Below are positions 1 to 8,956 of a stretch of DNA of 64,000 bases, piece by piece (position 1 is the first letter of the stretch; each line of letters begins with the position of its first letter). A model generated the notes under the pieces. That model was not told the DNA's origin, searched no databases, and saw only the letters and a program-made list of their open reading frames with translations. The stretch covers positions 1 through 64,000 of the forward strand of contig ONIL01000015.1 in NCBI GenBank assembly GCA_900317835.1, given 5' to 3'. A program made the translations under genes and the position numbers. Source of the DNA: an uncultured Prevotellaceae bacterium. GTDB lineage: Bacteria; Bacteroidota; Bacteroidia; Bacteroidales; Muribaculaceae.

Positions 1-1529
1 GAAGGAGTGGAGCCCAGGATGTAATCAATCAACGTGGTCACGTCTTCAATATTCACAAAACCATCCTCGTTCACGTCGCCCAGGGTGAAGGAAATGTGGA
101 CAGTGAAGTGGTGGGGGTCAAGCTCGCCGAACACAGGTTGCTGATAGCGGTGTCCTGACTCGTCGGCACCGAAGACGTAGTAGTCAACCTCTGACGCCTG
201 GTGATAGCCCTTGATGTAGCCCACATATTCATCGGGATTGCCGGTGGCTGTCATGTGTGCGGTCTGGTAGGGGCCGTTGTCAATGCTGTAGTAGACCAGT
301 AACGAGTCCTCTTTCAGGGGTTTTCCGCTATAGGCGATAAACTTGCTCGTCACGGCGATAGAATCTCCACACTCCTGCGTGCCGAAAAGCACGTTCCTGT
401 GGTCGACAAACAGCATCTCGAAGTCCATCACACCACGCGTGCGGCAGTGCAGGGCATCGGTGTTTTGCCAACCGGTGCTGTAGGATGTGTTGGACACGCC
501 AATCACCTCGTAGCCAGGCATGGCGTCTCTGTAGACTTGGAGCGCACGTTCATTGTAAGTGCTGTTGCTACCCAGCGGCACGTAGACGTGCTTGTTGAGG
601 ATAAGGCTGTTGGTATAGGGGGCTAGGGTGCTGCCACCAGGTTCTTCTACACGGTAGACCTTGTAGGGATAACCCCAGCAGCAGTTGGTTGTGGCGAAAT
701 AGTTAGCCACTTCCTCATAGTACTTATATCGGCTGTTGGACTGTGGCAGTTTCGCGATTAGGATTTTATCAGGGGCTAGGTATTTTCCCCAGCAATCGAC
801 ATGGGCAATGTATTCTCCCTGCGGGTCGATGGTGATGTGGTAGTTGTCGATGCCCAGGTAGTCGAGCATCTTTTGGCGCACGTTGGCCTCGTTATTGTTG
901 TTCTCACTAATGACCAGATCGTCGCTAACGCCGTGTCCGCGTCCGTCCTCCATCATGTTGCCTCCGGTGTGTTGCAGGTTCATGCTGTAGAGGGGGATAT
1001 CCCAGAACGTGGCAAAGGTCTGAGGTATCGCATCGTCGTTAGGTCGAGGACGATTATACACGTTGTCGACAATGGCAGGAGTCTTGCCGGCAAAGATATA
1101 CCAGGGACCGTAGTCGCGCACCCAGTAGGAATCAGAATTCGCTATCACAAAGGTGACGCGACTCATGTTTACCCCCGCGTTGGTGAAACTCGACCGTGCG
1201 CTTGACTGTTGGGACGACTGCACAATGCAGTACACCTGGCAGTTCTCGGCCAACGATTTAACCAAGCTAAGCGGTATGCCCAGTGGATAGCGAATCATAA
1301 CGCCCTGCATGGGCTCAAACTCTGCCACGAAGCGGGGCGCTTCGGTTGGCGCGGGTGTCTCCGAGAAGTTGATGCTACTCCTCACAGGGGTATGCATTTC
1401 TTCTTCGGACAGGTAATGGAGTTTTCTCCAGTCAGGTGCCTCCTTGGTCTGTGCTTGGGCCTTCAAGCCCGTTGTCGACATCATAGAAGCAAAAACAAGT
1501 AAAGTGAAAAATGAGTTAATTATTTTCAT
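1..1529 (-). CDS. Secreted peptidylarginine deiminase (PPAD-like), C-terminus cut by window edge
   Basis: The minus-strand frame from the ATG at 1529 is open to base 1 (about 509 residues) and begins with a signal peptide. It is a Porphyromonas-type peptidylarginine deiminase (PF04371 family), which converts arginine to citrulline and releases ammonia. The set known from P. gingivalis PPAD (D130, D187, H236, D238, N297, C351) has counterparts at similar spacing: D139 in WVRDYGPW, D195 in NMMEDG, H243 and D245 in HVDCWGK, N307 in TNSLIL and C362 in ALHCRT. Two arginines in YNRPRPND (R160, R162) match the PPAD pair that holds the substrate carboxylate, which argues against plain agmatine deiminase. 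An Ig-like segment follows, then a dockerin-like repeat (DVNEDGFVNIED) at the window edge. A -7 box at 1551-1558 and an upstream terminator suggest it is transcribed alone. The family call is firm; protein citrullination is inferred. Confidence 0.88.
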   Translation of the reverse strand, partial: MKIINSFFTLLVFASMMSTTGLKAQAQTKEAPDWRKLHYLSEEEMHTPVRSSINFSETPAPTEAPRFVAEFEPMQGVMIRYPLGIPLSLVKSLAENCQVYCIVQSSQQSSARSSFTNAGVNMSRVTFVIANSDSYWVRDYGPWYIFAGKTPAIVDNVYNRPRPNDDAIPQTFATFWDIPLYSMNLQHTGGNMMEDGRGHGVSDDLVISENNNNEANVRQKMLDYLGIDNYHITIDPQGEYIAHVDCWGKYLAPDKILIAKLPQSNSRYKYYEEVANYFATTNCCWGYPYKVYRVEEPGGSTLAPYTNSLILNKHVYVPLGSNSTYNERALQVYRDAMPGYEVIGVSNTSYSTGWQNTDALHCRTRGVMDFEMLFVDHRNVLFGTQECGDSIAVTSKFIAYSGKPLKEDSLLVYYSIDNGPYQTAHMTATGNPDEYVGYIKGYHQASEVDYYVFGADESGHRYQQPVFGELDPHHFTVHISFTLGDVNEDGFVNIEDVTTLIDYILGSTP

Positions 1530-1550
1530 AATAGCAGGAATTAATTAGCG

Positions 1551-1558
1551 CAAAGATA
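1551..1558 (-). promoter_or_regulatory. Bacteroidota -7 promoter box for the PPAD-like gene
   Basis: The minus strand reads TATCTTTG, matching TAnnTTTG, 21 bases upstream of the ATG at 1529. No clear TTTG -33 box is seen. Confidence 0.5.
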
Positions 1559-1704
1559 CATGTTTTTTCTGAACTGGTGTTATTTGCTTGTATGATTTTG
1601 CCTTTGCGGCATGAGAAGATGCAATTCACATGACTGCTTGCTGTCAACGTCAGCGTCGCAATTGGCGTGTCCCGTTGCGGAAAACAGGAGAATACATACT
1701 AAAA

Positions 1705-1726
1705 AATCGCTCCGATTGGGGCGATT
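1705..1726 (-). terminator. Rho-independent terminator after the 2H phosphoesterase gene
   Basis: A 9-bp stem (AATCGCTCC with GGGGCGATT, one G-T pair) closes a GATT tetraloop. On the minus strand it is followed by a run of T. It separates the gene ending at 1757 from the PPAD-like gene. Confidence 0.75.
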
Positions 1727-1756
1727 ATTTTAGTCTTGAGATTTTGTCTGTGTTGA

Positions 1757-2284
1757 TTAGTCCATCAATTTCCACAGCCCGAGTGTCCTGCCGCGGAAAA
1801 TGCGGTACTCAACCGCTGTCAGTTTCATTGTGAACGAGGGCAGGTCCACCTGTGAGATGATCTCCTTGAGCTTGCTCACGTTCATCCTTGGGTCCTGCAC
1901 CCTGCCAAGGGTGACATGCAGCTTAAAGGCTGATTGGATTTGACAGCCCTTGCTGGTGAAATAATCCCTGACATCTTTAACAAGAGCAAGAAAGTCAGTG
2001 GGGACGTTGGTCGTCGTCAGGTGGATAACCTGCCTTTGACCACCGCCTGTTGCAAAGGCGCTGAGCGTGTCGAAGGTAATGGTCGGTGCAATCGCGTCAC
2101 ACAGTCTCTCGTTAAGTCCCGGAAGCAGGTTCACGTTATCAGGTGCATAGTCCAGGAAAGCCATCGTGATGTGATAGTACCCGCGCTGCCATCGTATATC
2201 GACGCCATCCAGCAGATCTCTTAACTCCCTGAACCAATAATCGTCAAAGGAGATGGGCACTTTTATTTCAAGATAACTCTTCAT
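1757..2284 (-). CDS. 2H phosphoesterase / 2'-5' RNA ligase-like protein
   Basis: A 175-residue protein carrying two HxTx signatures, HITM near residue 38 and HVTL near residue 124. These are the paired catalytic histidines of the 2H phosphoesterase superfamily (LigT/ThpR, 2'-5' RNA ligase-like). Members act on 2',3'-cyclic or 2'-5' phosphodiester bonds in RNA or nucleotides; the substrate here is unknown. The length is typical of the family and there is no signal peptide, so it should be cytoplasmic. It lies 18 bases downstream of the FMN-binding protein gene and may share its transcript; a terminator follows at 1705-1726. Confidence 0.75.
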   Translation of the reverse strand: MKSYLEIKVPISFDDYWFRELRDLLDGVDIRWQRGYYHITMAFLDYAPDNVNLLPGLNERLCDAIAPTITFDTLSAFATGGGQRQVIHLTTTNVPTDFLALVKDVRDYFTSKGCQIQSAFKLHVTLGRVQDPRMNVSKLKEIISQVDLPSFTMKLTAVEYRIFRGRTLGLWKLMD

Positions 2285-2302
2285 TACCTCAACTAATCAA
2301 GG

Positions 2303-2752
2303 TCAGCGGCGTTTCTTGGTCGATTTCTTTTTGGTTGCCGCATTTTTCTTGGAAGGGGAGGATTTCACTTGGTCAAGACCCATCTGGATGTTCTTAATGA
2401 TGGCTTCGCTCGAGTAGGTTGCTCCCGTGGCGACGTCGGCCTTGAGTTTCTTGGCCTCGGTAACGGTCTTGCCGATGTACTGCGGCAGCACCTTGGCTGT
2501 GGCACGCTTGAGGTAGGCGGGCGATTCCTGATTCTCAAGCACCTCGATATTCTCGATGACACCGTTCTTGACGGTGATGTTGAGCGGCGTGGTCCCATTG
2601 TATCCGATCACTTTGTTGGCAATATCGCCGGTGTAGATTACCTGAGTGGCGGTAGCCTTTCTGGCTTTGGCCGATTTCTTGGTGCGGGCATCGAGCGTGG
2701 CAGTGCCTGCCACGAGCAGCATGATGACTGAAATAATTAATGTCTTTTTCAT
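2303..2752 (-). CDS. FMN-binding domain protein, exported
   Basis: A 149-residue protein with an N-terminal signal segment (about residues 1-22), a basic linker, an FMN_bind domain (about 38-125) and a lysine-rich tail. The motif TGATYSS near residue 112 matches the S/T-G-A-T site where NqrC/RnfG-type domains attach FMN covalently to threonine through ApbE. It is therefore probably a periplasmic flavoprotein that carries electrons, partner unknown. The C-terminal 20 residues are mostly lysine, serine and threonine with a final KKRR, which is unusual for the domain. No ApbE is seen in the window. Confidence 0.75.
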   Translation of the reverse strand: MKKTLIISVIMLLVAGTATLDARTKKSAKARKATATQVIYTGDIANKVIGYNGTTPLNITVKNGVIENIEVLENQESPAYLKRATAKVLPQYIGKTVTEAKKLKADVATGATYSSEAIIKNIQMGLDQVKSSPSKKNAATKKKSTKKRR

Positions 2753-2833
2753 ATCTCTTGCTTTATAACTTATTCTTACTTTAGATGGAATAATCTTCAG
2801 AAAGTTTAATAAAAAACTTAGCGCCTTAGCGTC

Positions 2834-3601
2834 TTAGCGTGAGGATGTTCCATCTGATGTGAGTAATTCCTTGGCTTGGGCAAGGGTCTCAGGCTTGCCG
2901 ATGTCGAGCCACTGGTAGTCACTGTCAGGGTGATAACCCTGGATGAGGTGGTGGGAGCACATGTTGATGTAGAACGGCACGATGGAGAACTTATCCTCAC
3001 CGCCCTTGCGGTGGAAGCGCTCCAACTCGGGGAAGATGCGCGGCGAAATCACGTGCAGTCCGCCGAAGGCCATTTCATGCAGTTTCATCCCCTCAATTTT
3101 CCCGTTATCGGGCTTGACCTCGCCAGTCGCCTTGTTGGTCCACCCGCGCAGGCGGTCATTCTCATCAAGCAGGAAATAGCGCTGCGTCTTGCGCTCCTTG
3201 ACCAGAATGGTCGCCAGGGCATCGTGGTGGCAGTGGTAGTCATAGAATGCCTTGAGGTCCAGCGTACTGATGATGTCGGTGTTATGAACCAGGAAGGGGT
3301 CATCCCCGTCGAGCCACTGGCGCGCCTTGAGGATGCCGCCGCCCGTGTCGAGCAGTAATCCTCGCTCATCGCTGATGTGGATTGATAACCCGAAGTTGTC
3401 GTTTCGCTCCAGGAAATCGATGATTGTCTGCCCAAAGTGGTGGATGTTGATGGTGATGTCATCAAATCCCGCTGCGGCGACACGCTCGATGACGTGTTGC
3501 AGCATGGGTTTGCCGGCAATCTCGACCATTGCTTTTGGGCGGTCGTCGGTAAGGGGCTTGAGGCGTGTGCCCAGCCCTGCAGCAAAAATCAACGCTTTCA
3601 T
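2834..3601 (-). CDS. MurU-like sugar-1-phosphate nucleotidyltransferase
   Basis: A 255-residue NTP-transferase. The N-terminus has AAGLGTRLKPLT, the nucleotide-binding signature, followed by RPKAMVEI; HNTDII near residue 107 supplies a metal-binding aspartate. Short NTP transferases of this type include MurU, which makes UDP-MurNAc from MurNAc-1-phosphate in cell-wall recycling. The call as MurU-like rests mainly on the upstream AmgK-like kinase gene, whose stop overlaps this start by 4 bases (ATGA), a sign of translational coupling. A GDP- or CDP-sugar product cannot be excluded from sequence. Confidence 0.75.
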   Translation of the reverse strand: MKALIFAAGLGTRLKPLTDDRPKAMVEIAGKPMLQHVIERVAAAGFDDITINIHHFGQTIIDFLERNDNFGLSIHISDERGLLLDTGGGILKARQWLDGDDPFLVHNTDIISTLDLKAFYDYHCHHDALATILVKERKTQRYFLLDENDRLRGWTNKATGEVKPDNGKIEGMKLHEMAFGGLHVISPRIFPELERFHRKGGEDKFSIVPFYINMCSHHLIQGYHPDSDYQWLDIGKPETLAQAKELLTSDGTSSR

Positions 3602-5061
3602 TGCACTACAGGGTTAAGGGTGCGCTCGTGGTCAGGTTGTTCACGGTGCGACAACTCGACGCGCACGTTGAATTTGCCGTGGATGTGTTCGGCCAGGTGT
3701 TCGGCAGCATATACCGAACGGTGCTGGCCACCCGTACAGCCGAAGCACACCATCAGGTCGGTGAAATTGCGCTTCTTGTAACGTTCAACCGACTCGTCGA
3801 CCAGGGCATAGACATGCTCCAGCCACTTGTCGATGGTGCTCTCCTTCTGCAAGAACTCGATCACGTTCTTGTCAAGGCCGGTAAAGGCTTTGTATTTGTC
3901 ATATTTGCCGGGGTTGTTCAACGCGCGGCAGTCGAAGACGAATCCGCCGCCATTGCCCGATGGGTCGTGGGGCATGCCTTTCTTGTAGGCAAAACTCATC
4001 ACCCTGACGGTGAGACCCTTATCCTCGCTAACGAAGTCCTTGAGATTGACCAACTCGTCGATGACAAGGCTCAGGTAGGGATAACGGGTAAACGGCTGGT
4101 TGATGACCAGTTTGCGCAAGTTGGCAATAGCAGGAACAATGCTGTTCTTCATGAAGTCGGGCTTCTTCTCGAAGTAGCCGCGGAAACCATAGGCTCCTAG
4201 CACCTGCAAGGTGCGGAACAACACAAACAAGCGCAGATTCTCGTGGAATTCCTTCTCATCAAGATCAGGAATATACTCCTTGAGTTTCTTGAGGTAGGCC
4301 TCAACGAGGTCTTTTTTCAATTCATCAGGATACTTGGCGCGTGATTGCCACACAAACGAGGCCACGTCATAGTAATACGGGCCGCGGCGGCCGCCCTGGA
4401 AGTCGATAAACGCCAGCTTGCAGTCGGCAGGATGGTCGGCGTCGCCCACGAGCATCACGTTGCGTGACTGGAAGTCACGGTACATGAACGTGTCGCTGGG
4501 CACTGTGAGCAGGTCTCTTGTCAATCGCTCAAAATCGTTTTCCAGCTTATCCTCGTTGAAGTTCACGCCAGTGGCCTTGAGGAAGCAGTATTTGAAGTAG
4601 TTTAAATCCCACTTGATCGACCGCTCGTCAAAGCACTTGGCGGGATAACAGTTGTTGTAGTCAAATCCTTGGGCACCACGGAACTGGATGTCCACCAGGT
4701 CACGCATGGCACGGCGCAGCAATTCTTTCTCGCCGCTGGTGAAAGCATGGGTGATGGAGCTGCGGCGAATCTTGTTCCACAGGATATTTTCGGGCTTCTT
4801 GCCTAAATCCTCTTGGATATAAGCCATGTGGTCCTCGCTCACGCCGAAGACTTCGGGCACCGAAAGTCCCTGCTCGCGGAAGTGGCGTGCCATGTAGATA
4901 AACGCGTCGTTCTCCTCGCGCGACTCGCCGATGACACCCACGATGGTGCGCTCGCCGTTCAAGCGGTAATACTGGCGGTTGCTGCCAGCCTTATCCATGA
5001 GAACGATTTCGGTGGGCTCGCTGCCCACAAATTGCTCGTATAATCTTTTCAGTCTCTCCAT
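3598..5061 (-). CDS. AmgK-like sugar kinase fused to a RapZ C-terminal domain
   Basis: A 487-residue fusion. Residues 1 to about 330 form an aminoglycoside-phosphotransferase-type kinase: YRDFQSRN (catalytic D196) and IDFQGG (metal-binding D220) resemble AmgK, which phosphorylates MurNAc/GlcNAc at the anomeric carbon. Residues about 350-487 match the C-terminal domain of RapZ, including GCTGGQHRSV near 441. In E. coli that half of RapZ binds glucosamine-6-phosphate, so the fusion may link kinase activity to amino-sugar level (inference). The N-terminal P-loop ATPase half of RapZ is absent. The gene is coupled to the MurU-like gene by a 4-base overlap. The pairing suggests salvage of peptidoglycan sugars, but the substrate is not proven. 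Confidence 0.8.
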   Translation of the reverse strand: MERLKRLYEQFVGSEPTEIVLMDKAGSNRQYYRLNGERTIVGVIGESREENDAFIYMARHFREQGLSVPEVFGVSEDHMAYIQEDLGKKPENILWNKIRRSSITHAFTSGEKELLRRAMRDLVDIQFRGAQGFDYNNCYPAKCFDERSIKWDLNYFKYCFLKATGVNFNEDKLENDFERLTRDLLTVPSDTFMYRDFQSRNVMLVGDADHPADCKLAFIDFQGGRRGPYYYDVASFVWQSRAKYPDELKKDLVEAYLKKLKEYIPDLDEKEFHENLRLFVLFRTLQVLGAYGFRGYFEKKPDFMKNSIVPAIANLRKLVINQPFTRYPYLSLVIDELVNLKDFVSEDKGLTVRVMSFAYKKGMPHDPSGNGGGFVFDCRALNNPGKYDKYKAFTGLDKNVIEFLQKESTIDKWLEHVYALVDESVERYKKRNFTDLMVCFGCTGGQHRSVYAAEHLAEHIHGKFNVRVELSHREQPDHERTLNPVVQ

Positions 5062-5106
5062 TGCTATCTCAAAATTTAGTCGTGTTATTATTACTGATAT
5101 TAGAAT

Positions 5107-6684
5107 TTAGAACTCACTGGTGAAGTGGAAAGTGATCTTGGGAAAATCCTGCTGGGCCATTTGCAGCACATAGTTGCTGTCGGCGAGGAAGACGTCGCGG
5201 CCTTCAAGGTCCAGCGCCATGAACTGGTGCTTGCGCTTCTTGAAGGCATCCAGTGCCTCCTCGTCATCGCTCTCGATCCAGCATGCCTTATACAGGTGGA
5301 TAGGTTCCCAGCGGCACTGGGCGCCATACTCATGCAGCAGGCGGTACTGGATGACCTCAAACTGCAGCTGGCCAACGGTGCCGATGATCTTGCGGTTGTT
5401 GAATTGGTTGATAAACATCTGGGCGACACCCTCGTCCATCAGTTGCTCCAGACCCTTGTTGAGCTGTTTGGTCTTCATTGGGTCGCTGTTCTCGATGTAC
5501 TTGAACATCTCAGGCGAGAAACTGGGCAGACCGCGGAAGTGGAGATCCTCGCCCTCGGTCAGTGTGTCGCCGATCTTGAAGATGCCATTGTCGGGCAAGC
5601 CGACAATGTCACCTGGGTACACCTCGTCGATGATTTCCTTCTTCTGAGCCATGAAAGCCGTCGGTGCGCTGAAGCGATAGCTCTTGCCGCTGCGCACGTG
5701 CTTGTAGTTGCCATTGCGCTGGAACACACCTGAGCACACCTTGACAAAGGCGATGCAACTGCGGTGGTTGGGGTCCATGTTGGCGTGGATCTTGAACACG
5801 AAGCCCGTGAACTTGTCCTCACCGGGCTCTACTGTGCGCTCAATGGCAGTTACGGGACGGGGCGACGGGGCTATGCGTACAAAGCAGTCGAGCAGCTCTT
5901 TCACGCCAAAGGTGTTCAGCGCCGAGCCGAAGAATACAGGTGCTACCTTGCCGTCAAGGTAGTCCAGCGTGTTGAAGTCGGGATAGACACCGTCAATGAG
6001 CTCAATGTCGGCACGCAGTTTCTCGGCATCGGCAGCGCCCACGGCCTTATCGATAGCCGGGTCGTTAATGTCGTTGATATCCACACGGTCGGTCACATGC
6101 TGCTTGTCGGGCTTGAACAGGCTGATGTTGTGCTCATAGATGTTATACACACCCTTGAAATGGGCTCCGATGTTGATGGGCCAGCTCAGCGGGCGAACGT
6201 CAATCTTCAACTCCTGCTCCAGCTCGTCAAGGATGTCGAACGGGTCGCGGCCCTCGCGGTCGAGTTTGTTGACGAAGATGATGACCGGCGTGTTGCGCAT
6301 GCGGCACACCTCCATCAGCTTACGCGTCTGGGTCTCGACGCCCTTGGCGACATCGACGACAATGATGACGCTGTCAACGGCAGTCAGGGTACGATAGGTG
6401 TCCTCGGCAAAATCCTGGTGGCCAGGGGTGTCAAGGATATTGATCTTATAGTCGCCATAGTTGAATCCCATGACCGAGGTGGCGACCGAGATGCCGCGTT
6501 GCTTCTCAATCTCCATCCAGTCGCTGGTGGCGGTTTTCTTGATTTTATTGGATTTCACGGCACCAGCCACATGGATCGCACCACCAAAGAGCAGCAGCTT
6601 CTCGGTGAGCGTCGTCTTGCCTGCATCAGGGTGACTGATGATGGCAAACGTGCGGCGGCGGGTGATTTCGGTAGTCAGGGACAT
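5107..6684 (-). CDS. prfC: Peptide chain release factor 3
   Basis: A 525-residue translational GTPase. The P-loop HPDAGKTT is near residue 19, DTPGHQDF near 87 and NKLDREG near 141, in the usual order of G motifs. Length and domain order (G domain, beta-barrel domain II, RF3 C-terminal domain) fit RF3 rather than EF-G. RF3 removes RF1/RF2 from the ribosome after peptide release. It lies between rfbD and the AmgK-RapZ fusion on the same strand, 31 bases downstream of rfbD, so cotranscription is likely. Confidence 0.95.
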   Translation of the reverse strand: MSLTTEITRRRTFAIISHPDAGKTTLTEKLLLFGGAIHVAGAVKSNKIKKTATSDWMEIEKQRGISVATSVMGFNYGDYKINILDTPGHQDFAEDTYRTLTAVDSVIIVVDVAKGVETQTRKLMEVCRMRNTPVIIFVNKLDREGRDPFDILDELEQELKIDVRPLSWPINIGAHFKGVYNIYEHNISLFKPDKQHVTDRVDINDINDPAIDKAVGAADAEKLRADIELIDGVYPDFNTLDYLDGKVAPVFFGSALNTFGVKELLDCFVRIAPSPRPVTAIERTVEPGEDKFTGFVFKIHANMDPNHRSCIAFVKVCSGVFQRNGNYKHVRSGKSYRFSAPTAFMAQKKEIIDEVYPGDIVGLPDNGIFKIGDTLTEGEDLHFRGLPSFSPEMFKYIENSDPMKTKQLNKGLEQLMDEGVAQMFINQFNNRKIIGTVGQLQFEVIQYRLLHEYGAQCRWEPIHLYKACWIESDDEEALDAFKKRKHQFMALDLEGRDVFLADSNYVLQMAQQDFPKITFHFTSEF

Positions 6685-6715
6685 TATTCTTAGTGAATAG
6701 TTAACAGTGAATAGA

Positions 6716-7594
6716 TTATAGTTGTTTGATAGTGCGCTCGAGGCTGTCGAGCCAGTAGGGGACAGTCACGCCAAAGGTGGTTTTGAAACGTGTCTTGTCC
6801 AGAACACTGTAAGCGGGACGATGGGCTTTAGCGGGGAACTCGTCGCTATGGCAAGGTTGCACGTCACAGCCTGTGATGCCTGCCAAGCGGTGGATGGCAA
6901 TGGTAAAGTCATACCACGAGATAACACCCTCGTTGCTGTAGTGGTAGATGCCGGGATGCCACTCGTCAGCAGTAATGACGGTGACGATGGCACTTGCAAG
7001 ATCGTGGGCACATGTGGGGGCCCCCACCTGGTCAAACACGACCTTGAGCGACGGCTTGGTCTGGCCCAGCATGAGCATCGTCTTGACAAAGTTCTTGCCA
7101 TAGGGCGAATAGAGCCATGCCGTACGCAGGATGACGGCATCGTCAGCCAGGATGTCTATCAACAGGCGTTCGCCGTTAAGTTTGGTTCGGCCATAGGCCG
7201 ATTGCGGGTTGGTGGGGTGCTCCTCGGTATATGGGACGCATCCTTGACCGTCAAACACATAGTCGGTCGAAACATGGACCATGCGGCAGCCATGGCGCTT
7301 GGCGACACTGGCCAGGATGCCGACGGCAGTGGCGTTGAGCAGGGCTGCAGTGGCCTCGTCATCCTCGGCAGCGTCAACGGCGGTATATGCCACACAGTTG
7401 ACGATCATGTCGATAGCGTGCTGCGACACAATCCTATCGACCGCAGTCTCGTCGGTAATGTCAAGGTTGGTGATGTCTTCGCCTGCCACATCGGTGTAGA
7501 TAGCGTTAAAACGCTGTTCGTCGGCCAGCACGTTGCGCATTTCATGGCCCAGTTGGCCATTGGCGCCTGTGATGAGAATATTATAGGTTTTCAT
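6716..7594 (-). CDS. rfbD: dTDP-4-dehydrorhamnose reductase
   Basis: A 292-residue short-chain dehydrogenase/reductase. TGANGQLG at the N-terminus is the Rossmann NAD(P)H-binding motif, and YGRTKLNGE near residue 130 gives the catalytic Tyr and Lys. The sequence and size fit RfbD/RmlD, the last step of dTDP-L-rhamnose synthesis for surface polysaccharide. The other rml genes are not nearby, so it is split from the pathway. It starts 3 bases after the DUF4924 gene stops, so the two are likely cotranscribed. Confidence 0.9.
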   Translation of the reverse strand: MKTYNILITGANGQLGHEMRNVLADEQRFNAIYTDVAGEDITNLDITDETAVDRIVSQHAIDMIVNCVAYTAVDAAEDDEATAALLNATAVGILASVAKRHGCRMVHVSTDYVFDGQGCVPYTEEHPTNPQSAYGRTKLNGERLLIDILADDAVILRTAWLYSPYGKNFVKTMLMLGQTKPSLKVVFDQVGAPTCAHDLASAIVTVITADEWHPGIYHYSNEGVISWYDFTIAIHRLAGITGCDVQPCHSDEFPAKAHRPAYSVLDKTRFKTTFGVTVPYWLDSLERTIKQL

Positions 7595-7597
7595 TGA

Positions 7598-8164
7598 TTA
7601 ATTGTCGTTTAAGTCTTCGACAAAGAGCGGTTTCTCCTCGTCACGCTTGTAATAGGCGGCAAGCATGCCGATAAAATGTGAAATCTGGCTGATGGCGGCT
7701 GCGGTGTCTTGGGAAATGTCCTTGCCCTGAAGGTGCAGCATCATCACGCCATAGAGCGCATTGAAGCAGGTCTCCAACTCGCTGGGACGTTCCTGTTCAG
7801 GCAGGGTGGCACGCAATTGCACGATGTAAGGCAGGGTGCGGTAGTAGTCGGCATAGTAGTCAGGGAAACGGCCCTGGTCAGCCAACAGCTGATTGTGCAG
7901 GTCGTTGAGCCGGATAAGCACGTTGTGGCACACGCGGATGTGGCCTCGCTCACGCACGTTTTCCAGTTCCATCATCTTGATAAGCGACTCATACCACTCC
8001 TTGATTTCGAGACGGGTCTTGTCGTCAACGTCATATCGCGAAATCACCTTCTGCTCAACCGTGTTGATGTCGAGCTTGCAGGCGCGCAACAAGTCCTCGA
8101 CCTGCCACAGGTAGAGGAGATACTCGGCGATGTTTTCCTTGCGTTTCTGTTGAGCGATAATCAT
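7598..8164 (-). CDS. DUF4924 family protein
   Basis: A 188-residue, probably all-helical cytoplasmic protein resembling DUF4924, a family of unknown function found in Bacteroidota. There are no membrane segments and no catalytic motif that I recognise. It lies between a Crp/Fnr regulator gene (6 bases upstream) and rfbD (3 bases downstream), so it is probably in one operon with them. The family name is from memory of the N-terminal pattern (IAEYLLYLWQVEDLLR). Confidence 0.7.
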   Translation of the reverse strand: MIIAQQKRKENIAEYLLYLWQVEDLLRACKLDINTVEQKVISRYDVDDKTRLEIKEWYESLIKMMELENVRERGHIRVCHNVLIRLNDLHNQLLADQGRFPDYYADYYRTLPYIVQLRATLPEQERPSELETCFNALYGVMMLHLQGKDISQDTAAAISQISHFIGMLAAYYKRDEEKPLFVEDLNDN

Positions 8165-8170
8165 AGTTCG

Positions 8171-8872
8171 TTATCCGAAGCGGCTGATGTTGCGCAACGT
8201 GGACTCGTCAACGACGCGGATGCGACGGCCGTCCACGGTAATGATACGTTCCTGGGCAAAAGACGAGAGCGTGCGGATGGCGTTGGCTGTTGTCATGTTC
8301 GACAGGTTGGCGAGATCCTCGCGTGCCATGTAGATCTTCAGTGTCTTTCCATCGTCCTCATAGCCGTAATTGTCCACAAGCATGCACAAGGCTTCGGCCA
8401 AACGGCCACGAATGTGCTTCTGCGTCAGTGTCACCACCTTGGAGTCACTGCCGCCCAGGTGCTTTGACAACTCGTGGATGAAAAACCATGCTAACTTCAT
8501 GTTGCCGTCAATGAGTTGCTTGACCACGGTCATGGGCAGACAACCCACTTGAGACGGTTCGATAGCCATTGTGCTGGCAACGTAGGGCTCCCCCGCAAAC
8601 CATGCGCGGTAACCAAAGTACTGAATGGGCCGATACAGACGCAGAATCTGCTGCTTGCCGCCGATGCCGTTCTTGAACCGTTTTACCTTGCCCTTGATGA
8701 GCACCCACAGGTATTGTGGTTCATCTTTCTCGGCATAGATAATCTGGTTTTTACGGTAGTTGTGAAGGATGAAGTTCTCGGCAATGAGATGCTTCTCCTC
8801 GCTGTTCAGGATGGACCAGATTTCAGCCAGGTCTTCCCTGATGACGTCCTCTATTGTACTCTTGATAACCAT
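8171..8872 (-). CDS. Crp/Fnr family transcriptional regulator
   Basis: A 233-residue protein with an N-terminal cyclic-nucleotide-binding-like beta barrel (about residues 30-150) and a C-terminal winged helix (about 165-225). No cysteine cluster for an Fnr iron-sulphur site is apparent, so the ligand is unknown. It heads the run DUF4924-rfbD-prfC and has its own full promoter (8892-8899 with TTTG at 8920-8923), which puts the transcript start only about 13 bases before the ATG. Confidence 0.85.
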   Translation of the reverse strand: MVIKSTIEDVIREDLAEIWSILNSEEKHLIAENFILHNYRKNQIIYAEKDEPQYLWVLIKGKVKRFKNGIGGKQQILRLYRPIQYFGYRAWFAGEPYVASTMAIEPSQVGCLPMTVVKQLIDGNMKLAWFFIHELSKHLGGSDSKVVTLTQKHIRGRLAEALCMLVDNYGYEDDGKTLKIYMAREDLANLSNMTTANAIRTLSSFAQERIITVDGRRIRVVDESTLRNISRFG

Positions 8873-8891
8873 TCAATGGCGGTTTAACGTG

Positions 8892-8923
8892 CAAAATTAC
8901 TATATCTTTCGCACTCGCCCAAA
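8892..8923 (-). promoter_or_regulatory. Full Bacteroidota promoter for the Crp/Fnr gene
   Basis: On the minus strand TTTG (8920-8923) is followed after 20 bases by TAATTTTG (8892-8899), matching the -33/-7 consensus. The predicted transcript starts near 8886. Confidence 0.7.
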
Positions 8924-8956
8924 TCAATACCATAAAAAATCCCTAAAACGGTGAAT

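Noticed and set aside
1630-1833. 67-residue plus-strand frame between the PPAD-like and 2H genes
   Set aside because: It runs through a terminator hairpin and into the end of the gene on the other strand, and has no family resemblance.
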